NCBI GenBank assembly: GCA_965370805.1 | Contig: CBDUVZ010000098.1 | Coordinates: 1-11,305 of the forward strand | Direction of reading: 5' to 3' | Source: CBDUVZ01 sp965370805 | GTDB taxonomy: Bacteria; Hydrothermota; Tepidihabitantia; Tepidihabitantales; Tepidihabitantaceae | DNA: 11,305 nt | Shown here: positions 6,370 to 11,305 of the stretch, in pieces | Position numbering within the stretch: the first letter of the stretch is position 1 | Layout of the letters: the number at the start of each line of letters is the position of its first letter | The notes under the pieces: generated by a model | Seen by the model: only the letters and a program-made list of their open reading frames with translations | Database searches by the model: none | What the model was told of the DNA's origin: nothing | Position numbers and translations under genes: made by a program

Positions 6370-7818
6370 CTAGCGTCGTACCACCAGCTTGGTGCCGGTT
6401 GCGGCCCCGCCCTGCTCAAACCGGACGAAATACACTCCCGAAGCCAGATGCCGGACGTCGTGGTGCCTGACGGCACCGTTCGCTACGCTCCCGTGCGCGC
6501 CGGGCAGGTCCATGACTTCCCGTCCCGTGATGTCCAGCAGAACTGCATCGCCGCTCGCCGGCATCCGCAGCACGCCTCGCACCACAGTCGGCACATTCGT
6601 CATTCGCAATTCGGCGTTCGGCGTTTCCTCTACCCCGCTTCCGTCCGGAACCCAGACCGGCATCGCCGGTTCACCCATCATGTTCATGCAGTACACGCTC
6701 CAGCGGTATATCGTGTTCGTGTCGGCCAGCGGCGCTGCCTGAGCCCGGGCAAGAGAGAAATCGGCCAGGCTCCCGTGCCCGGGATGACCGAGAGCCGCGC
6801 GCACGAAACCCTCGACCAGGAACGGCGCGTACTTCCGTTGCGGGTTCCTCGCGTCGGCCACGCCGGCCCGGGAGTTGCCCATCGCGGCCACCCCGCCACC
6901 GCTGTCCGCCATGACGAAGCACTCAGTGAAGCAGTCCGTGTCATCGAAGCGACCGGCGTTGCAGCCGATGGTGGCCATGATGGTGTAGTCCGGCGCGTTA
7001 CCCAGTGCCAACACATCATGGGACGAGACGCGCCATCCGTGATTGATATCCCCGCAGCCGACACCGGTCGGCGAACTGTGGTCGGAGTGAATCCAGAGGT
7101 GCTGACCCGCCTCCAGGTAGCTCAGGACGGAATCGGCATGGTGTCCCGAATGGCTGTCGTACACCTTGTTGCACGGCTTCATCCCGACCGGCACGTACGC
7201 GGAGTCATAGAACTCCATCGTTATCTCGCCAAGCACCTCCGGGACGAGGGCAAGGTCGAACCCGGTCAACAGCACGTTCCGGAGGTACTCTGCTGCAGGC
7301 CGGCTGCAATAGGTCATGAACTTCTCGACAAACTTGTCAACCGAAGAAGCCACTGTCGCCGGAACCCTGGCGACGTGAACGTCCGGGTACAGGTCGACGC
7401 TGTCCTCGGGTTCCCCGAACAGCGTGTCCCCGTCCAGGTTCCAGTCGCGGTCCAGATCCGAATAGTAGAGGTCTACCGGTATCTGCCCGGCCAGGGGAAC
7501 TCCCTGGCACTGCACGTAGCCGTACCGGCAGGGCACAATTTCGACATCTCCGCCGAGCAGCACGTGTGTCGTGGACCAGTTCGAATAGGCGAACCGGATG
7601 AAGTTTCTGATTCTCTCAGGGCCATCCCGGCCCGGGAAGTTGACGTAGATATTCTCAACCGTTACCACCGTGTCGTTCAGACCGAGGCTGTCCTCCACGA
7701 ACCGGCACATGGGTGCGAAGTGCGATACGAACGAATCGGTCGTCACAACCACATGGTCGTACTGACCGAAGAGCGCTGAGACGACCAGCAGAACAGCAGT
7801 CAACAAGACAGCACGCAC
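6370..7818 (-). CDS. C25 (gingipain-family) peptidase with T9SS sorting domain
   Basis: A 482-residue secreted cysteine peptidase. A signal peptide (MRAVLLTAVLLVVSALFG) is followed by a C25-like domain, about 20-390. Family-type landmarks are LLGGDVEIVPCR (87-98), PVDLYYSDLDRDWNLDGD (114-131), PDVHVARVPA (145-154), the likely catalytic His in IHSDHSS (H247, or H244) and the likely catalytic Cys286 in ATIGCNAG, then GGGVAAMGNSRAG. The C-terminus (about 412-482) is a Por-type sorting domain ending GVYFVRFEQGG...KLVVRR, which targets the protein through T9SS. GTG 7818 has GGGAGG ending 4-5 nt upstream, overlapping the stop of the gene before it (9-nt gap), so they share an operon. The linker PNAELRMTNVPT is encoded by a dispersed repeat (see 6558-6628). 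Substrate specificity cannot be read. Long open frames on the opposite strand are shadows. Confidence 0.9.
   Translation of the reverse strand: MRAVLLTAVLLVVSALFGQYDHVVVTTDSFVSHFAPMCRFVEDSLGLNDTVVTVENIYVNFPGRDGPERIRNFIRFAYSNWSTTHVLLGGDVEIVPCRYGYVQCQGVPLAGQIPVDLYYSDLDRDWNLDGDTLFGEPEDSVDLYPDVHVARVPATVASSVDKFVEKFMTYCSRPAAEYLRNVLLTGFDLALVPEVLGEITMEFYDSAYVPVGMKPCNKVYDSHSGHHADSVLSYLEAGQHLWIHSDHSSPTGVGCGDINHGWRVSSHDVLALGNAPDYTIMATIGCNAGRFDDTDCFTECFVMADSGGGVAAMGNSRAGVADARNPQRKYAPFLVEGFVRAALGHPGHGSLADFSLARAQAAPLADTNTIYRWSVYCMNMMGEPAMPVWVPDGSGVEETPNAELRMTNVPTVVRGVLRMPASGDAVLLDITGREVMDLPGAHGSVANGAVRHHDVRHLASGVYFVRFEQGGAATGTKLVVRR
6558..6628 (-). repeat. 71-bp coding repeat in the peptidase sorting domain (copy 1)
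   Basis: 63 of 71 positions match 8010-8080 in the upstream gene. It includes CATTCGTCATTCGCAATTCG, which read on the minus strand encodes NAELRMTN. Related non-coding sequence (GAATGGCGAATTGCGAATGG) lies at 3165-3184. Confidence 0.85.
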
Positions 7819-7827
7819 GGCTCCTCC

Positions 7828-8706
7828 CTACCGCTGAATCACGACCTTGGCACTCGGGCCCTTGATCCCTCGTCCACTCGACCCCTTTCCTCTCACAAAG
7901 TACACACCAGGAGCGAGATGCCGGATGTCGTTCTCTCCGGGGCGCAACTCCGCTACCTCCCTACCCATGGCATTCAGAAGTACGAATGTCGAATGGCAAA
8001 TGGCAGACTCCGGCATCCGCAGCACCCCGCGGACGATTGTCGGCACATTCGTCATTCGCAATTCGGCATTCGGCATTTCCCCGATTCCGGTCGGGAACGA
8101 ATAGCCGTACACTCCCTTCGCGCCGGTTCCGGCGTACAGGCGCACCCGGTCCGTGACACCGAACCTCAGCCGCGTCACCGTGCTGCACGCCAGCCCGGCA
8201 TTGAACCGCTCCCAGGTTCCGCCGCCGTCGGTCGATAGCGCGACCCCGTACCGGCCGCCGACCAGCACCGTATCCGGACACCCGGGGTAGAAACAGACCG
8301 CCTTCAGGCTGTATGCCACGCCAAGCCTGGTCCAGGTCGTACCGCCGTTGACTGTCTTCCACAAGCTGTCGCTTGCCGCTGCGTACACCACATTCGCATC
8401 GTCCGGGTGAACCGCCAGCCCGTACACCTTGCCGGTCGGCGCGCCGGCACATGCATTCCAGGTCCGTCCGAAATCCTTGGAAACGAAAACCGCGCCCGGC
8501 GTGTTGATGCACCCGCCGGCGTAGATGACCCTGGGCTGCGACGGCGCTATCGCCAGCGCGTAGACGTACCCGCGGGCCGTATCCGAAAGCAGGCACCGGG
8601 TCCAACTGCCCCCGGCGTCCGTGGAATAGGAAACGACCATCGGGTAATCGGGCGACAGCCCCTCGCCCCCGGTCAGCACCAGGTTGCTCGAATCCGGATG
8701 AACCAC
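7828..8706 (-). CDS. Downstream half of Asp-box propeller protein, with T9SS sorting domain
   Basis: A 292-codon frame that is the in-frame continuation of the 10029-8791 gene: after the TGA at 8793-8791 the frame reads on without a stop (GSAQLYKSTDGGAVWTQ...) to TAG 7828. The first start codon after the TGA is GTG 8706, with no good ribosome-binding site, so independent translation is doubtful. It holds five of the 13 Asp-boxes of the full protein (STDGGAVW upstream of GTG 8706, then STDAGGSW, SKDFGRTW, TVNGGTTW, STDGGGTW) and, from about codon 212, a Por-type sorting domain (RGVLRMP...MGREVAEL...IRHLAPGVYFVRGKGSS...KVVIQR). Read through, the protein would have 733 residues, a normal two-propeller, sortilin-like architecture. 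If the TGA is real, this half is a pseudogene fragment and the first half lacks its secretion signal for T9SS. Confidence 0.8.
   Translation of the reverse strand: MVHPDSSNLVLTGGEGLSPDYPMVVSYSTDAGGSWTRCLLSDTARGYVYALAIAPSQPRVIYAGGCINTPGAVFVSKDFGRTWNACAGAPTGKVYGLAVHPDDANVVYAAASDSLWKTVNGGTTWTRLGVAYSLKAVCFYPGCPDTVLVGGRYGVALSTDGGGTWERFNAGLACSTVTRLRFGVTDRVRLYAGTGAKGVYGYSFPTGIGEMPNAELRMTNVPTIVRGVLRMPESAICHSTFVLLNAMGREVAELRPGENDIRHLAPGVYFVRGKGSSGRGIKGPSAKVVIQR
8010..8080 (-). repeat. 71-bp coding repeat in the propeller-gene sorting domain (copy 2)
   Basis: Matches 6558-6628 at 63 of 71 positions. Next to it, 7977-8004 (TACGAATGTCGAATGGCAAA) is a second tract of the same style, encoding AICHSTFVLLN and absent from the peptidase, so the sorting domain here appears to have taken in repeat sequence twice. 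Confidence 0.85.
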
Positions 8707-8790
8707 GCAGCAACCGCCATCATCGTAGTATGAATCTTCCTGTGTCCAGACGGCTCCGCCGTCAGTGCTCTTGTAGAGCTGGGCGCTCCC

Positions 8791-8793
8791 TCA
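8791..8793 (-). other. In-frame TGA inside the propeller gene
   Basis: Codons read GAA GGC GGC GGC TGA GGG AGC GCC CAG. Asp-box repeats lie on both sides in the same frame. One base change from CGA (Arg) or GGA (Gly) would create it. TGA is used as a normal stop by the 998-1990 gene and the kinase, which argues against a changed genetic code. A small perfect hairpin, GCTCT-ACA-AGAGC, lies 11 nt after it (8779-8767 on the minus strand). Confidence 0.9.
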
Positions 8794-10029
8794 GCCGCCG
8801 CCTTCGAGCGCGTACAGCACGTCCGGGCCCGGGCCGACCGGTATCCCGATCTCGCAGATGTTGCCGCACGACGAGAAGTACCCGCAGGTATCCCAGGTCG
8901 CGCCTCCGTCGGTCGAGCGGAACGTCCCGCAGTCGTCCAGGTCCACGTACACCCGGTTCCCGTCGTTCGGGCTCACCGCAACCGAGAACACGTTCGAAGA
9001 CCGCAGCCCGGTGTGGGCCGGACTCCAGTTGACGCCCTGATCCGCGGTCCGGTACAGACCCGAACTGCCCCAGTTGTAGACGACGCCCGCGGACTCCGGG
9101 TGACACTGGAAGCCCTTGAAATACCGCTGCTTCAATCCCGGGGTGGGCCGGGACCAGGTCAGGCCGCGGTTCGTGGTCCGGTACACGGAGTTGTACCCGG
9201 CGAACCCGATGTCCGGGTTGACCGGAGAGAAAGCCAGGTAGTAGGCCATCACGGAACCGGTCCTGACCCACGTATCCCCGGCGTTTGTGGTGCGGAATAT
9301 CCCGCCCGATGCAGCGGCAATCACGATGCCCGGGTCCACCGGGTCCACGTACAGCCTGCGAACGTACGTATTGCCCGTTATGCCGGCATTCTTCTTCGTC
9401 CAGGTTGCGCCCGCGTCGGTCGAACGGTACACCCCGCCGTAGTTACTGCCGACGTACACCACGCCGCTATCCACCGGGTCAACCGCAATCGCATACCCGT
9501 ACTGATTCTCCCCGGTCGAGTCCACCCGCACCGCCGCGCTCCACGTCGCCCCGAAGTCGTCCGACCGCGACACGTAGACATTCCTCGGGCTCGAACTCCC
9601 GTACCCGACCACGTAGAGCCGGCCCGACACCAGCGGGTCAAGCGCGCCGTAATAGACGTACTGCGGAAGGACTACCCTGCTCCAGGTCGCGCCGTGGTTC
9701 GTGGACCGGAAGAAACCATTCCCGGACGCCACCGCATAGAACAGGCTGTCATGGTTCGGATCGATCATCAGCCGGTACGGCGCGTAGCACCCGGTAATCG
9801 TCCCCACGTCCTGCCAGCTCCGGCCCTGGTCCGTGGACTTGTGCAGGACTGACGACTGCCCGGAAAGGTACGGAGCGACGTAGATTGTATTCGGGTCATG
9901 CGGGTCAATCGTCGCGGCGTCGAACCGCCCGCCGTCCGGCCCGAGTGACAGCCAGTCGCCGGACGCCGCGCCCGCCATGACGCAGACCGCGAACCCGACA
10001 GTCAGGACAGTATTGACGTTGACTTTCAT
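8791..10029 (-). CDS. Upstream half of secreted Asp-box (BNR/sortilin-like) propeller protein
   Basis: A 412-residue frame, the first half of a 733-codon gene cut by an in-frame TGA. The start is ATG 10029, since AAAGGAG sits 6 nt upstream and a signal peptide (MKVNVNTVLTVGFAVCVMAG, AASG) begins there; the longer frame from 10092 adds only promoter-region sequence. The mature part carries eight Asp-boxes (S/T-x-D/N-x-G-x-T-W) at about 65-72, 109-116, 154-163, 203-210, 247-254, 285-292, 328-335 and 372-379. They are spaced by about 40 residues and alternate with IDP(H/V)DPNTIYVA-type strands, as in VPS10/sortilin and YCF48-like propellers. It is most likely a secreted or surface-bound protein that binds glycans or proteins; no sialidase catalytic set is visible. 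It is the first gene of the minus-strand operon and has its own promoter at 10108-10081. Confidence 0.88.
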   Translation of the reverse strand: MKVNVNTVLTVGFAVCVMAGAASGDWLSLGPDGGRFDAATIDPHDPNTIYVAPYLSGQSSVLHKSTDQGRSWQDVGTITGCYAPYRLMIDPNHDSLFYAVASGNGFFRSTNHGATWSRVVLPQYVYYGALDPLVSGRLYVVGYGSSSPRNVYVSRSDDFGATWSAAVRVDSTGENQYGYAIAVDPVDSGVVYVGSNYGGVYRSTDAGATWTKKNAGITGNTYVRRLYVDPVDPGIVIAAASGGIFRTTNAGDTWVRTGSVMAYYLAFSPVNPDIGFAGYNSVYRTTNRGLTWSRPTPGLKQRYFKGFQCHPESAGVVYNWGSSGLYRTADQGVNWSPAHTGLRSSNVFSVAVSPNDGNRVYVDLDDCGTFRSTDGGATWDTCGYFSSCGNICEIGIPVGPGPDVLYALEGGG

Positions 10030-10316
10030 CGCTGCTCCTTTGGTCGACTCCCGGTCTCGGACTGCGCCCGGTCGGAAGACAGCATACGGCAAGCCCCGGA
10101 CCTGTCAAGAAACCGGGAGTGCCCTCTTCCTGTCCATCGGTGCTTACCTGTGGTTCTCTTCCTCTGTTCCAGTTGCCGGTTGTCGTTGTCTTCCTGAACT
10201 TCGCTCTCGATCTGGCGCTGAGCCTGGCGCTCCGAGCCCGGCTGACAACATCCGGCATTCCGCGCCCCCGCCGCTCCGCGGCCCGGATTCAGTGCCCCGC
10301 GCACCGATTCCAGCAT
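10026..10316 (-). CDS. Possible small protein, doubtful
   Basis: A 96-residue frame I do not recognise. For it: a strong AAAGGAGG (10332-10325) 8 nt before ATG 10316, a hairpin cluster just upstream, and a stop that overlaps the next start as ATGA (10029-10026), the classic coupling arrangement. Against it: the last third (FLDRSGACRMLSSDRAQSE) is simply the translation of the propeller-gene promoter region, and the composition is Arg/Gly/Gln-rich. The middle (SERQAQRQIESEVQEDNDNR) comes from a 12-bp-period stretch. It may be a decayed gene start rather than a working gene. Confidence 0.25.
   Translation of the reverse strand: MLESVRGALNPGRGAAGARNAGCCQPGSERQAQRQIESEVQEDNDNRQLEQRKRTTGKHRWTGRGHSRFLDRSGACRMLSSDRAQSETGSRPKEQR
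10081..10108 (-). promoter_or_regulatory. Promoter of the propeller-peptidase operon, TTGACA-N16-TATGCT
   Basis: On the minus strand a perfect TTGACA (10108-10103), a 16-bp spacer and TATGCT (10086-10081). The expected start is near 10074, giving a leader of about 45 nt before ATG 10029. No operator-like palindrome is obvious next to it. Confidence 0.65.
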
Positions 10317-10333
10317 AATCAGACCCTCCTTTC

Positions 10334-10415
10334 CGTATCACTCGCGATACGAGAGACACAGGGGGGCTCACCCGGTGTGCCGTCCCCCCCACGGCCTGTC
10401 CGGGTTCTGCCCCGG
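10334..10415 (-). promoter_or_regulatory. Candidate structured leader: three hairpins before a Shine-Dalgarno
   Basis: In minus-strand order: CCGGG-GCAGAA-CCCGG (10415-10400), GCCGT-GGGGGGG-ACGGC (10395-10379) and CGTATC-GCGAGT-GATACG (10351-10334), then GAAAGGAGG. The G7 loop of the second could pair with CCCCCC at 10366-10361, which would make an H-type pseudoknot. All stems are perfect over 5 or 6 pairs. No U-run follows, so they are not ordinary terminators. No known riboswitch class is recognised. Confidence 0.4.
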
Positions 10416-10422
10416 GAATTGT

Positions 10423-10566
10423 GACGTATTTTGCGGCACACCTTGCGACCGTTCTCGCCTTGGATTTCCTGACCGCTTGTTCGACCGGTCCGGCGACTAT
10501 TCCGGCAAACGCCTGCGAGACCGCTCCGGCTCCCGGTTTGCGGACCGGACTTTCGACCCATTGTCG
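10423..10566. repeat. Second 12-bp-period tract, inverted relative to 44-283
   Basis: About twelve degenerate 12-bp units. On the plus strand many begin GACCG (10447, 10471, 10483, 10519, 10543). Read on the minus strand the phase gives GTCGCnAAnnnn units, encoding VxxA-like tetrapeptides (VAGP VEQA VRKS KART VARC AAKY), the same pattern that the tract at 44-283 gives on the plus strand. A weaker 12-bp rhythm is also present around 10175-10250. No frame here is a convincing gene. Confidence 0.65.
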
Positions 10567-10856
10567 GCCCGCGGTCCGAACCACTCGACCCGCCCCGGTA
10601 GAAACGAATCCCATCCCGTGCTTCAGCCCCACCCCGCCCCGGACTCTCACCGACCACCCAATACGACAGCGAGCCACGCTTACGCGGCTCCTGCCCACCG
10701 CCAGCCGCTGACCGCTGATTGCTGATTGCGGAACCCGCACAGACAGCTCACAGCTTTGTGCTCTTCGTGCCTTCGTGGTGAGACTCCTCTCCGCTCCGGT
10801 CCTCAGCCTTGGCGCACTTGGCGGCCTTAGCGGTTAGTTCTTCGTCCCCTCCGCCC
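10567..10856. other. Intergenic stretch with dispersed repeats
   Basis: No gene seen. It holds CCGCCAGCCGCTGACCGC (about 10697-10714, relative of 3012-3029), CTGATTGCTGATTGCGGA (inverted relative of the start of the 492/782 repeat) and 10755-10810 (TTTGTGCTCTTCGTGCCTTC and on), a copy of 3361-3400 with the flanking CTCCGCTCCGG-CCTCA block also seen at 3341-3357. Confidence 0.7.
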
Positions 10857-10885
10857 TTGACACCCGGCCGTTCATGGGGCACACT
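10857..10885 (+). promoter_or_regulatory. Candidate promoter of the edge gene, TTGACA-N17-CACACT
   Basis: A perfect -35 (10857-10862) with a poor -10 (CACACT, 10880-10885) at 17-bp spacing. The predicted transcription start coincides with the ATG at 10892, and no Shine-Dalgarno is visible, so a leaderless mRNA is possible. Confidence 0.35.
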
Positions 10886-10891
10886 CAACGC

Positions 10892-11305
10892 ATGAGGAAC
10901 TCATCAACGCCCGGCCTGCTGTCTGCCACTCTCCTCATCCTCGCCCTCACCGCGCCGCTGTCGGCCCAGGTTACCTTCCAACGCACCTACGGTGGTACGG
11001 ACTGGGACTTCGGTTACTCGGTAGCGCAGACCGCGGACGGCGGCTACATCATCACCGGCGAAACCAGGTCCTACGGTGCCGGCTGGCGCGACGTCTGGCT
11101 CATCAAGACCAACGCGTCCGGCGATACCATGTGGACCCGGACCTTTGGCGGCACGGCAACGGACTATGGCTACTCGGTGGCGCAGACCGCGGATGGCGGG
11201 TACGTCATCACCGGCTTCACGAACTCCTACGGCGGCGGCGAACTCGACGCCTGGCTCATCAAGACCGACTCGGCCGGCGACACTACGTGGACCCGGACTT
11301 ACGGC
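10892..11305 (+). CDS. Secreted protein of 52-residue tandem repeats (5' part)
   Basis: The first 138 codons of a gene that runs off the right edge. A signal peptide (MRNSSTPGLLSATLLILALT, APLSA) with likely cleavage before Gln26 is followed by repeats of the form RTYGGTxxDxGYSVxQTxDGGYIITGxTxSYGxGxxDxWLIKTxxxGDTxWT. Two full units are present and a third begins at the edge. This is the beta-propeller-like repeat family common in secreted proteins of FCB-type bacteria and some archaea, often ending in a T9SS sorting domain, which would lie outside the window. ATG 10892 is the only sensible start, although no ribosome-binding site is seen (see the promoter at 10857). It is transcribed away from the propeller-peptidase operon. 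Function is unknown; a surface or adhesive role is a guess. Confidence 0.88.
   Translation, partial: MRNSSTPGLLSATLLILALTAPLSAQVTFQRTYGGTDWDFGYSVAQTADGGYIITGETRSYGAGWRDVWLIKTNASGDTMWTRTFGGTATDYGYSVAQTADGGYVITGFTNSYGGGELDAWLIKTDSAGDTTWTRTYG
10991..11305 (+). repeat. 156-bp tandem repeat inside the edge gene
   Basis: Units start at 10991 and 11147, with a third beginning at 11303. The blocks TACTCGGT(A/G)GCGCAGACCGC and TGGCTCATCAAGACC are nearly unchanged between units, so the copies are recent or kept alike by recombination. Confidence 0.9.

Noticed and set aside
6448..7779. 443-codon plus-strand frame opposite the C25 peptidase
   Set aside because: Shadow of the peptidase; Arg/His/Val-rich translation with no motif.
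8767..8793. Selenocysteine at the internal TGA, with the hairpin after it as a SECIS element
   Set aside because: The GCTCT-ACA-AGAGC hairpin has a short stem and a 3-nt loop without the G/U expected of bacterial SECIS, and a selenocysteine in an Asp-box propeller is not expected.
9013..9852. 279-codon plus-strand frame opposite the propeller gene
   Set aside because: Shadow of the Asp-box repeats; the composition mirrors the minus-strand codons.

Overview
The window looks like a GC-rich bacterium with a type IX secretion system (T9SS), probably outside the Bacteroidota proper (a candidate phylum of the FCB/WOR-3 (Stahlbacteria) sort). That placement is inferred from PorX, Por-type C-terminal sorting domains, a C25 peptidase, Asp-box propeller proteins and many short dispersed repeats. 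There is no rRNA, tRNA, CRISPR array or recognisable transposase.

Left part (1-3489). A 240-bp tract of twenty 12-bp units opens the window. A gene-poor stretch built of dispersed repeats follows. Then come two plus-strand genes: a membrane protein with GYF-like, zinc-ribbon and TPR parts (998-1990), and a lipoprotein of carboxypeptidase-regulatory-like beta-sandwich repeats that stops in the middle of its third repeat (2177-2992). Both genes end at the edge of related short repeats. About 500 bp of intergenic repeats follow.

Centre (3490-6345). A good sigma70-type promoter drives a two-gene operon: a membrane sensor histidine kinase and porX, a response regulator with a C-terminal PglZ (alkaline-phosphatase-superfamily) domain. 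Their reading frames overlap by 4 nt (GTGA). In Bacteroidota, PorX and its kinase PorY control T9SS genes.

Right part on the minus strand (10108-6370). A clear promoter precedes a large Asp-box (BNR/sortilin-like) beta-propeller protein whose frame is cut by one in-frame TGA (8793-8791). It is followed after 9 nt by a C25 (gingipain-family) peptidase. The second half of the propeller gene and the peptidase both end in T9SS sorting domains, so these are likely cargo of the secretion system controlled by the neighbouring PorX operon. The two sorting domains share a 71-bp, 89% identical DNA segment that contains a short repeat also present between genes, here translated in frame.

Far right (10109-11305). 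A divergent intergenic region holds a cluster of three hairpins ahead of a strong Shine-Dalgarno on the minus strand, a second 12-bp-period tract in opposite orientation to the first, and dispersed repeats. At the edge a secreted protein of 52-residue tandem repeats begins on the plus strand and runs out of the window.
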